A stretch of 10,395 nt of DNA, taken from the NCBI GenBank assembly GCA_023433985.1, contig JAEYTN010000419.1:1-10395 (forward strand), read 5' to 3'. This document shows, one piece after another, positions 1-5,310 of the stretch. A program made the translations under genes and the position numbers. The notes beneath the pieces are model-generated. The model made no database searches, was not told where the DNA came from, and worked only from the letters and a program-made list of their open reading frames with translations. This DNA comes from Pseudomonadota bacterium. Its GTDB lineage: Bacteria > Pseudomonadota > Alphaproteobacteria > Rhizobiales > Devosiaceae. How positions within the stretch are numbered: the stretch's first letter is position 1; each line of letters opens with the position of its first letter.

Positions 1-235
1 AGCCGGTCTCCAGGTCTTCCTTCTGCTCCAGTCCCGGCTCGCGGAAATGCACCTGCGTGTCGATGACCCCCGGCAGGATATGCAGCCCGGTGCAGTCCTC
101 GATCCGTTCGCCCGAGTCGGCCGCAAGGTCGCCCAGCGCCACGATCCGCCCGCCGCGCACGCCGATATCCGCGCGATGCTCGCCATCCTGGTTGACCACG
201 GTGCCGTTCTTGAAGATCGCGTCATACTGCGCCAT
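1..235 (-). CDS. pyrC: Dihydroorotase (class I type), N-terminal part only
   Basis: The first 78 codons are visible, starting from ATG at 235-233; the rest lies beyond base 1. The family closes the pyrimidine ring (carbamoyl aspartate to dihydroorotate) in the cytoplasm. The translation begins MAQYDAIFKNGTVVNQDG, continues with the beta-sandwich segment common to amidohydrolases (DIGVRGGRIVALG), and reaches the metal-site strand GVIDTQVHFREPG (residues 56-68) followed by LEQKEDLETG, a typical dihydroorotase signature. The usual Asp-x-His-x-His motif here reads D59-T-Q61-V-H63, so the first metal-binding His is replaced by Gln. Similar proteins of the wider family include allantoinase and hydantoinase, but the HFREPG...KEDLETG stretch fits dihydroorotase best. 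It is divergent from the YgfZ-like gene, with 36 bp between the start codons. Confidence 0.85.
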   Translation of the reverse strand, partial: MAQYDAIFKNGTVVNQDGEHRADIGVRGGRIVALGDLAADSGERIEDCTGLHILPGVIDTQVHFREPGLEQKEDLETG

Positions 236-271
236 GTGTGGTCTCCCGCTGTGTGATCGGCGGTGTAGCGG

Positions 272-1117
272 ATGCCCCAGATGCCCACAATCCTCCGTCC
301 GTCCCGCGCCGCGTTCCGCTTCTCCGGACCCGATGCGCAAAAGCTCCTCTTCGACGTGGTGACCGGCCGCCTGCTGGCCGAGCCCGGCCCCGGCGTCTGG
401 TGGGCGCTGCTCTCGCCGCAGGGCAAGATCCAGGCCGAGGGGCTCGCGGGCTGGGCCGAGGAAAACGGAGAAGACGGCGCTTTCTGGCTCGATGTCGATG
501 CGGGCGCCGCCGACGGCTTCCTGCGCAAGATGCGCATGTACAAGCTGCGCGCTGCGGTGGAAATCGAAGACCTGCGGGTGACCCATTCGGTGGGCTGGAG
601 TTTTGACGGCTGGGAAACCGGCATCGTCCACGTTGACCCGCGCGGGCTCGGCGAGCGCGTGATCGCGACGAAGGCCGAGGCTGCAACCTGGCTGCCGCCC
701 GACGATCGCTACGCCGCCCGCCGCATCTCCTTCGGCGTGCCGGAGCAGGGCCCCGATTTCGCCGTCGACACCACCTTCCCGCACGATATCGGCATGGACC
801 TGCTCGACGGCATCGACTTCGTGAAGGGCTGCTATGTCGGCCAGGAAGTCGTCTCCCGCATGAAGCACCGCGGCACCGCACGGCGGCGCCCGGTGATCGT
901 TACGGGCGTGGAGATCGAGGCCGGCGCCGAGGTCGTCGCGAGCGGCCGCGTTGCCGGAGCGCTCGGGCAGGTCGCGGACGGCCGCGCGGTCGCGGTCCTG
1001 CGCCTCGACCGGATCACCGACGTGACGGCCGTGACGGTGAATGGCAAGCCTGTGACGGTGGAACTGCCAAGCTGGGCCAACTACGCGTTCGGCGAGGCGG
1101 CGGCGGAAGCCGAGTAG
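272..1117 (+). CDS. ygfZ: YgfZ/GcvT-domain folate-binding protein
   Basis: This 281-aa protein belongs to the YgfZ (IbaG/IBA57-related) family. These proteins bind tetrahydrofolate and help build or repair certain Fe-S enzymes, such as the radical-SAM enzyme MiaB. The diagnostic motif KGCYVGQE lies at residues 185-192 with the invariant Cys187, followed by VVSRMKHRG. The N-terminal part (RAAFRFSGPDAQKLLFDVVTG) is the usual GcvT-like opening, and the C-terminal beta-barrel portion (about 210-270) is present, so the gene is full length. The start is uncertain by three codons: ATG at 272 and ATG at 281 are both possible and neither has a convincing Shine-Dalgarno site. Its -35/-10 elements would have to overlap the transcribed region of the divergent dihydroorotase gene. 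Confidence 0.88.
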   Translation: MPQMPTILRPSRAAFRFSGPDAQKLLFDVVTGRLLAEPGPGVWWALLSPQGKIQAEGLAGWAEENGEDGAFWLDVDAGAADGFLRKMRMYKLRAAVEIEDLRVTHSVGWSFDGWETGIVHVDPRGLGERVIATKAEAATWLPPDDRYAARRISFGVPEQGPDFAVDTTFPHDIGMDLLDGIDFVKGCYVGQEVVSRMKHRGTARRRPVIVTGVEIEAGAEVVASGRVAGALGQVADGRAVAVLRLDRITDVTAVTVNGKPVTVELPSWANYAFGEAAAEAE

Positions 1118-1150
1118 GGCAACCGCTATCAGAGCATTGACGACGCCTGG

Positions 1151-1190
1151 ATCCTCCACTGTGGCGAAGCCACGGGGGAGGGGGCGGTAC
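1151..1190 (+). repeat. Palindromic repeat, copy 1 (5' half)
   Basis: It shares ATCCTCCAC and ACGGGGGAGGGGG with the full copies. It folds into a hairpin at 1153-1181: CCTCC, an A/G mismatch, CTGTGGC, loop GAA, GCCACGG, GGAGG. The second half of the element is missing here; instead GGGGGCGGTAC follows, which is mirrored by GTACCGCCCCC near 1250. Confidence 0.75.
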
Positions 1191-1249
1191 GGGCAGGGCG
1201 TGCCGACAGCGCGTTCTGGTCTTCGTGGCTGGTGCTATCGCCTTGCTTG

Positions 1250-1280
1250 TACCGCCCCCCTCCACCGCTACGCGGCGGGG
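1250..1280 (-). repeat. Palindromic repeat, inverted 3' half
   Basis: Read on the minus strand, this stretch contains CCGCGTAGCGG followed by TGGAGGGGGG, corresponding to the second hairpin and the GGTGGAGGGGG tail of the full copies. Together with copy 1 it forms an inverted pair (GGGGGCGGTAC at about 1180-1190 against GTACCGCCCCC at 1249-1259) enclosing about 60 bp. Confidence 0.65.
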
Positions 1281-1329
1281 AACACCGCAGCGTCGCGGCC
1301 AACTGTTCTTGAGGCGTTGGGCCCTCCGT

Positions 1330-1388
1330 GATCCTCCACCGCTTTAGCGGGGGAGGGGGACCACGCGCAGCGTGGTGGAGGGGGCGTC
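1330..1388 (+). repeat. Palindromic repeat, full copy 2
   Basis: This 59-bp element has two hairpins. The first, at 1333-1356, is CCTCC, A/G mismatch, CCGC, loop TTTA, GCGG, GGAGG. The second, at 1361-1375, is a perfect CCACGC-GCA-GCGTGG. The tail is GGTGGAGGGGGCGTC. Outside the hairpin tips it is identical, in blocks of 12, 16 and 15 bases, to the copy at 7671-7730, more than 6 kb away. It looks like a REP-type extragenic repeat. Confidence 0.85.
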
Positions 1389-1443
1389 ACCCCATCCGCA
1401 CCCCATCGTAAATTGTCGAATCACCCCCGTCCCCACTACCTTC

Positions 1444-1464
1444 TCCCCCTCATCCAGCGGGGGA
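1444..1464 (+). promoter_or_regulatory. Hairpin overlapping the ribosome binding site of the HD gene
   Basis: TCCCCC (1444-1449) can pair with GGGGGA (1459-1464) around a 9-base loop. The GGGGGA arm is also the only Shine-Dalgarno-like sequence for the ATG at 1469, ending 4 bases before it. The hairpin could therefore mask the ribosome binding site, or it may simply be a leftover of repeat DNA. Confidence 0.35.
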
Positions 1465-1468
1465 TCAC

Positions 1469-2083
1469 ATGGCGCGGGCAGCGGCGCGGGCGTGGCAGCG
1501 TATGCTTTCGGGCCGGCGGCTCGACCTGCTCGATCCGTCGCCGCTCGATGTCGAGCTTTCCGACATTGCCCACGGCCTCGCCCGCGTCGCCCGCTGGAAC
1601 GGCCAGACCCTCGGCGACTACCCGTTCTCAGTCGCGCAGCACTCCGTCCTCGTGCTCGAGCTCTACCGCGCCCTGAACCCGGAGGCAGGCGCAAAGGCGC
1701 TGCTCTACGCCGTGCTGCACGATGCGCCCGAATATGTGATGGGCGATATCATCTCGCCGTTCAAGGCGGCGATGGGCGGCAACTACAAGGAGGTGGAGAA
1801 CCGCCTCCTGGGCGCCGTGCACCTCCACTTCGCGCTGCCGGCCGTCCCGCCGCAGGCCCTCGCCAAGGCGATCAAGCGCGCCGATCGCGAAGCGGCCTAC
1901 CTCGAGGCGGTGCACCTCGCCGGCTTCGACGTCGAGGAGGCGAAGCGCTATTTCGGCGAGCCCAGCTTCCCGGTGTTCGAGTTCGAGCCGTTCGAGCGCC
2001 TGATCCGCCCCTGGCCGACGCGCGAGGCGCACGACCGTTTCGTCGCTGCCGTCGAGAACCTCGTCGCCGATCTCCCCAACTAG
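1469..2083 (+). CDS. HD-domain phosphohydrolase, YfbR-like
   Basis: This 204-aa cytoplasmic protein has the HD metal-dependent phosphohydrolase signature: H58 in SVAQHSVLV, H84-D85 in YAVLHDAPEYVMGDIISPFK, and D139 in AIKRADREAAYLEA. The DIAHGLARVARWNGQT stretch (32-47) followed by these motifs is typical of the YfbR-like branch, whose characterised member YfbR removes phosphate from 5'-deoxynucleotides. The substrate of this protein is not known from sequence. The ATG at 1469 is preferred to the internal ATG at 1502 because the residues AWQRMLSGRRLDLLDPSPLD, which look like the normal N-terminus of the family, require the upstream start. The gene begins right at the end of a repeat-rich gap and stops at TAG 2081-2083. 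A short palindrome, AGGTT-GATTT-AACCT, overlaps the stop. Confidence 0.85.
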   Translation: MARAAARAWQRMLSGRRLDLLDPSPLDVELSDIAHGLARVARWNGQTLGDYPFSVAQHSVLVLELYRALNPEAGAKALLYAVLHDAPEYVMGDIISPFKAAMGGNYKEVENRLLGAVHLHFALPAVPPQALAKAIKRADREAAYLEAVHLAGFDVEEAKRYFGEPSFPVFEFEPFERLIRPWPTREAHDRFVAAVENLVADLPN

Positions 2084-2135
2084 GTTGATTTAACCTTAAC
2101 GCCTGTTCCATTTTGACACGCCTTTGGCCCCCATG

Positions 2136-2151
2136 GTTGATGAACGGTTAA
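2136..2151 (-). promoter_or_regulatory. Possible CtrA-type box upstream of the 172-aa gene
   Basis: On the minus strand this reads TTAA-CCGTTCA-TCAAC, one base away from the alphaproteobacterial CtrA consensus TTAA-N7-TTAAC. It lies 25 bp before the start codon at 2177. A consensus-like -35 (TTGACA, 2113-2118) lies upstream, but the base composition at -10 is a poor match. Two more TTAAC half sites lie at 2090-2100. This is inference from motif similarity only. Confidence 0.3.
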
Positions 2152-2166
2152 AGCCGTGCGTCAATT

Positions 2167-2170
2167 GGAG
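2167..2170 (+). promoter_or_regulatory. Shine-Dalgarno site fixing the start at 2177
   Basis: GGAG sits six bases before ATG 2177, a good ribosome binding site. The in-frame GTG at 2156 has no comparable site, so 2177 is chosen as the start. Confidence 0.7.
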
Positions 2171-2176
2171 GCTGGA

Positions 2177-2695
2177 ATGTACAATTTCCGTGTTGCTGCC
2201 GGCGTGGCAGGCGGCTTCGGCCTCGTGGCGCTGCTGTTCGCGCTGCCGACCATGCTGCCGCCTGCGGTCGCCAACGAGGAGCCGGCGCGCACGCTGCTCT
2301 CCTCGGCGAACGAAATTTTCCCGCCGGCCTTCGATCCCGACACGCTGGTGAAGTGGTACTACGAGCTCGATCCCGCCGTGTCGACCGAGGTCACGCATCG
2401 CAGCACGGTGCGCAAGATCGGCTTCGGCATCACCGAGTTCGTGCAGATCGTCGAAACCCCGAGCGGCACCTATTCGACCGACGGGCTCACCAGCCCGCAT
2501 GTCGAGTATCCCGGCATCCTCAAGCAGCGCGCCGGGGGGAAGATCGGCCTCAGCTACTGGTCGAACGGCCGCTGGGTGCTGCGCGACGCGCTGACCGCCG
2601 GCTCCTTCGTCACCGTCACCCGCTTCGATGGCGGCCAGCTGGTCGTCACCGACGACGGCATGTGCGTCGCCCGCAGGGATGGCGTGATCTGCTGA
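2177..2695 (+). CDS. Hypothetical exported or membrane-anchored protein, 172 aa
   Basis: I do not recognise this family. The N-terminus has a short polar start and a hydrophobic segment (residues 6-32) ending in PPAVA, followed by NEEPA. This is either a cleavable signal peptide (possible cut after A32) or a single membrane anchor, placing the remainder outside the cytoplasmic membrane. The remaining 140 residues look like a compact mixed alpha/beta domain with alternating hydrophobic residues (GKIGLSYWSNGRWVLRDAL, GSFVTVTRFDGGQLVVTDDG) and two Cys near the C-terminus (MCVARRDGVIC) that could form a disulfide. The composition matches its neighbours, so it is likely a real chromosomal gene. 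It stands alone on its strand after the HD gene, 93 bp downstream, and ends 4 bp from the stop of the convergent LpoA-like gene. Confidence 0.75.
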   Translation: MYNFRVAAGVAGGFGLVALLFALPTMLPPAVANEEPARTLLSSANEIFPPAFDPDTLVKWYYELDPAVSTEVTHRSTVRKIGFGITEFVQIVETPSGTYSTDGLTSPHVEYPGILKQRAGGKIGLSYWSNGRWVLRDALTAGSFVTVTRFDGGQLVVTDDGMCVARRDGVIC

Positions 2696-2699
2696 GGCC

Positions 2700-3926
2700 C
2701 TAGAGCTTCTTGGGCGCTTCCTCCGCGACCGACGAGCCGCCGATCGTCACCTGCCGGATCGACAGCGCGAATTCGCTCCGCCCGTCGGGCAGGAAGCGGA
2801 ACACCCCGTCGCGGCCGTTGAAGCCCGCGGCCGCCGTCAGTAGCCCGCGATCGTAGCGCGGCGTGCCCCCCGACAGCGTCCTGGCATTGGCGAGGATGGT
2901 GGCCGTGTAGGCGAGCGTTGCGAACGGATGCGGGGCCGTGCCGAACTTCGCCTGGTATTCGGTGGTGAGCGCGCTCAGCCCCGACTGGTCGGGCGCGGGG
3001 AAGATGGCGCCGGCCAGCGAAGTGGTGTTGGCGATCGACGGATCGCCGTTCCAGTCGCCCGAACCCACCAGTTGCACGCTGCCCGGCGTGATCCCGCCCT
3101 CCTGCAGTAGGTTGCCGAGGCTCGGCGCCGTCGCGCGGTCGGGGATGAACAGCGTATCGATCCGGCCCGACTGCAGCAGCGGGATCACCTGGGTGACCAC
3201 CGTGCGCGCCTCGGCCTCGGACCCGAAATTGTAGACGGCGACCGCATTGAGCCCGAGATCCGCCATGGCCTGGCGGAACGCGCCCTCCTGGATGCGGCCG
3301 AAATCGCTGTTGGGGAAGATGCCGGCGATGGCCCGCTTGCCCAGCTTCCTGGCATAGGACATCGAGCGCCGCACTTCCGTCTCCGGCAGCACGTTGAGCA
3401 GGTACACACCCGGGCTCGCGACACCCGAGTTGTTGGAAAAGCCGATCACCGAGATGCCGGCGGTCTTCGCCACCTGGCCGACGGCGGTCACCTGGTCGGC
3501 GCGCAGCGGCCCGAGAATCAGGCTCGCGCCCTCGCTCACCGCCTGCGTCGCCGCCTGCGCCGCGCCGGCCGCGGTGGCGCCCGTATCCTTGACCGCCACG
3601 GTGATGTTGTCGCCCAGGTTGGGGTTCGATTGCACGAAGGTCATGGCAAGCTCGGCCGAGTTGGCCATCGAGGTGCCGACGGCCGCAAGGCTCGGGTCGC
3701 CCGATAGCGGCAGCAGCAGCGCCACCTTCACCGGCCCGGTGCCGAGCGTCTTGCCACTCATCAGCGTCTGCGGCCCCCGGTCGGGACCACCCCCGCCACC
3801 GCCGCCGAAGGAGAAGCCGCCCGGCGAGCAGGCCGAAAGCAGCACTGCCGTGGCGAGGCCGAGCCCCGCCGCCCTGAGGTAGCCCAGCGCGCCCCGCGCC
3901 GGTCCACGTCCATCGCCGATTCCCAC
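2700..3926 (-). CDS. lpoA: LpoA-like penicillin-binding protein activator lipoprotein
   Basis: This 408-aa protein begins with a lipoprotein signal (hydrophobic GLGLATAVLLSAC, lipobox L30-S31-A32-C33), a glycine-rich linker (about 36-48), and then a periplasmic-binding-protein (type 1, Leu-binding-like) domain from VKVALLLPLSGDPSLAAVG to the end. LpoA in E. coli is an outer-membrane lipoprotein that activates the peptidoglycan synthase PBP1A. This protein corresponds only to the C-terminal half of E. coli LpoA and lacks the N-terminal TPR part, as usual outside Gammaproteobacteria. The assignment leans on neighbours: lpoA, rsmI and yraN also sit together in Enterobacteria. An ABC-transporter amino-acid-binding protein is the alternative, but no permease genes are near. 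The start is GTG at 3926-3924, with an AAGG-rich stretch upstream; no in-frame ATG precedes the signal peptide. Confidence 0.8.
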   Translation of the reverse strand: MGIGDGRGPARGALGYLRAAGLGLATAVLLSACSPGGFSFGGGGGGGPDRGPQTLMSGKTLGTGPVKVALLLPLSGDPSLAAVGTSMANSAELAMTFVQSNPNLGDNITVAVKDTGATAAGAAQAATQAVSEGASLILGPLRADQVTAVGQVAKTAGISVIGFSNNSGVASPGVYLLNVLPETEVRRSMSYARKLGKRAIAGIFPNSDFGRIQEGAFRQAMADLGLNAVAVYNFGSEAEARTVVTQVIPLLQSGRIDTLFIPDRATAPSLGNLLQEGGITPGSVQLVGSGDWNGDPSIANTTSLAGAIFPAPDQSGLSALTTEYQAKFGTAPHPFATLAYTATILANARTLSGGTPRYDRGLLTAAAGFNGRDGVFRFLPDGRSEFALSIRQVTIGGSSVAEEAPKKL

Positions 3927-4056
3927 TTGCCTTGCCTTCGCCTTGTCCCGAAACTCGCCCGTGTGCGGACGCCGCCCTACTCGCGTCTATACAAAATCAG
4001 GCCCGCCGCATAAAGGCCGAGCTTTACCGACCACCAATTGCTGGGGGACAACCCGC
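3927..4056. promoter_or_regulatory. Divergent promoter region between lpoA and rsmI
   Basis: This 130-bp region separates two divergent starts. The only AT-rich element in otherwise GC-rich DNA is TCTATACAAAAT (3986-3997). It offers a TATACA -10-like hexamer on the plus strand and TGTATAGA on the minus strand, so the two promoters may overlap. Matching -35 hexamers are weak. GGGGG at 4043-4047 is the ribosome binding site for rsmI. Confidence 0.35.
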
Positions 4057-4944
4057 GTGAGCGAGCGGCCGAAAACCTTTCTCATCGCGAACGCCCAGTT
4101 CGACGCCCCGCCGCTGGCGGCCGGCCTCTATGTCGTTGCGACGCCGATCGGCAACCTCAAGGACATCACCATCCGCGCCCTCGAGACGCTGGCCGCCGCC
4201 GACCTGGTGCTCTGCGAGGACACGCGCCACTCCGCGACCCTGCTCGACCACTACGGCATCCGCGCCGAAAAGCGCTCGCTGCACGAGCACAACGAGCGCC
4301 AGCGGGTCGACGAGGTCGTGTCGGCGATCGGCGCCGGCAGGGCGGTCGCCCAGATCTCGGACGCCGGCACCCCGCTCCTGTCCGATCCGGGCTTTCCGCT
4401 GGTGCGGGCCGTGCGCGAGGCCGGCCTCCCGGTCTTCGCCATCCCCGGCGCCTCGGCATTGCTGGCGGCGCTGGCCTCGGCCGGACTCCCCACCGACGCC
4501 TTCGGCTTCGTCGGCTTCCTGCCTAGCAAGGCGGGGCAGCGGAGCAACGCGCTGGCGGCTCTGCGCGGCCGGGCCGACACGCTGGTGTTCTACGAGTCCC
4601 CGCGCCGGCTCGGCGACACGCTCGCCGCCATGGCCGAGGCCTTCGGCGACGACCGGCCCGCCGCGGTGGCGCTCGAACTCACCAAGCGCTTCGAGCGGGT
4701 CGAACGCGGCACCCTCGCGGAACTGGCAGCGCACTACGCCGAGGGCGACACGAAAGGCGAGGCCGTGATCCTCGTCGGCGGCGCCGAGGCGACCGTCGCC
4801 GACGCTGCCGACTGGCAGGCGGCGCTCGAGGCGGCGCTCGCCGACCAGCCGCTCCGCGCCGCGGTCGACGAAGTCACCGCGCGCTTCGGGCTCAAGCGCA
4901 AGGAGGTCTACGATGCGGCGCTTGCCCTCAAGGCCGAGCAGTAG
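4057..4944 (+). CDS. rsmI: 16S rRNA (cytidine-1402 2'-O)-methyltransferase RsmI
   Basis: RsmI methylates the ribose of C1402 in the decoding centre of 16S rRNA, using S-adenosylmethionine. The 295-aa product matches the family length (E. coli 286 aa) and shows its motifs in order: GLYVVATPIGNLKDITIRAL, LCEDTRHSATLLDHYGI, ISDAGTPLLSDPG, IPGASALLAALASAGLP, FVGFLPSKAGQR, VFYESPRRL, ELTKRFE and GEAVILVGG, followed by the small C-terminal helical wing. I chose GTG at 4057 (MSERPKTFLIANAQ) because GGGGG lies nine bases upstream; an in-frame ORF continues back to 3943 but that part is non-family sequence across the promoter region. The 3' end overlaps yraN by 32 bp, pointing to an operon and translational coupling. 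Confidence 0.95.
   Translation: MSERPKTFLIANAQFDAPPLAAGLYVVATPIGNLKDITIRALETLAAADLVLCEDTRHSATLLDHYGIRAEKRSLHEHNERQRVDEVVSAIGAGRAVAQISDAGTPLLSDPGFPLVRAVREAGLPVFAIPGASALLAALASAGLPTDAFGFVGFLPSKAGQRSNALAALRGRADTLVFYESPRRLGDTLAAMAEAFGDDRPAAVALELTKRFERVERGTLAELAAHYAEGDTKGEAVILVGGAEATVADAADWQAALEAALADQPLRAAVDEVTARFGLKRKEVYDAALALKAEQ
4900..4907 (+). promoter_or_regulatory. Strong Shine-Dalgarno site of yraN inside rsmI
   Basis: AAGGAGGT, nearly a perfect complement of the 16S rRNA tail, ends five bases before ATG 4913 and lies within the rsmI coding sequence. It supports the overlapping start of yraN. Confidence 0.8.
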
Positions 4945-5302
4945 GCAGTCGCGGCTCGCTGCCGAGCTGCTGGGTCGCCGCGGTGAAACCCTCGCCGCCT
5001 GGTTCCTGCGCCTCAAGGGCTACCGCATCCTCGCAAGCCGGTACAAAACCCCGATGGGCGAGATCGACCTCGTCGCCCGCCGCTCCGGCACGCTGGTCTT
5101 CGTCGAGGTGAAGGCGCGGCGCTCCGGCGCGCCCGAGGATGCATGGATCGCCGTGAACGACCGCCGCATCACCCGCGCCGCCGATTACTTCCTCGCGCGC
5201 CACCCGCGCTACGCCGCCTCCGACATGCGCTACGACGTGATTTTCCTTGCGCCCATGGCGTGGCCGCGCCATGTGGTGAACGCCTTCGACGCCTCGCATT
5301 AG
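4913..5302 (+). CDS. yraN: YraN family protein (UPF0102, nuclease-like fold)
   Basis: This 129-aa cytoplasmic protein has the UPF0102 pattern: [20 protein letters not shown] near the N-terminus, then [21 protein letters not shown] (about residues 49-69). The Asp and the E-x-K pair match the PD-(D/E)xK restriction-endonuclease-like core related to Holliday-junction resolvase folds. Its biological role is not established. The start at 4913 is supported by the excellent ribosome binding site AAGGAGGT. It overlaps the rsmI end by 32 bp, and its own stop TAG (5300-5302) overlaps the AGGA that serves gshB, so the three genes appear to be translated from one mRNA. Confidence 0.93.
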   Translation: MRRLPSRPSSRQSRLAAELLGRRGETLAAWFLRLKGYRILASRYKTPMGEIDLVARRSGTLVFVEVKARRSGAPEDAWIAVNDRRITRAADYFLARHPRYAASDMRYDVIFLAPMAWPRHVVNAFDASH

Positions 5303-5310
5303 GACCCGAA

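Larger units (their letters stand above)
1118..1468. other. 351-bp intergenic region occupied by palindromic repeats
   Basis: No credible gene lies here. From left to right it holds a repeat half with a hairpin (1151-1190), about 60 bp of unique sequence (1191-1249), an inverted repeat half (1250-1280), about 50 bp without recognisable structure, a full 59-bp repeat copy (1330-1388), a short AT-richer patch around 1408-1421, and a C5/G5 hairpin (1444-1464) directly before the HD gene. Short reading frames across it have the skewed composition of repeat DNA and resemble no family I know. No clear terminator for the YgfZ gene and no clear promoter for the HD gene could be picked out. Confidence 0.7.

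Noticed and set aside
222..881. Minus-strand 219-aa open frame opposite the YgfZ-like gene
   Set aside because: Arg/Pro/Ala-rich composition typical of antisense frames in GC-rich DNA; the plus strand carries a recognised family with its signature motif.
1151..1388. Repeats as a CRISPR array
   Set aside because: The copies are not regularly spaced, occur in both orientations and again 6 kb away, and have no adjacent cas genes.
1372..2088. Plus-strand 238-aa open frame overlapping the HD gene
   Set aside because: It is the wrong frame of the HD hydrolase, Arg/Pro-rich, and begins inside a repeat.
3943..4056. N-terminal extension of RsmI by 38 residues
   Set aside because: The extra residues do not resemble the family and cross the promoter region; GTG 4057 has a ribosome binding site and gives the normal length.
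4024..5016. Minus-strand 330-aa open frame opposite rsmI
   Set aside because: Long because of GC bias; rsmI on the other strand has all family motifs.
5143..5310. Upstream extension of GshB by 56 residues
   Set aside because: It runs through yraN in a different frame with Arg/Pro-rich sequence; ATG 5311 has a good ribosome binding site and the family's N-terminus.
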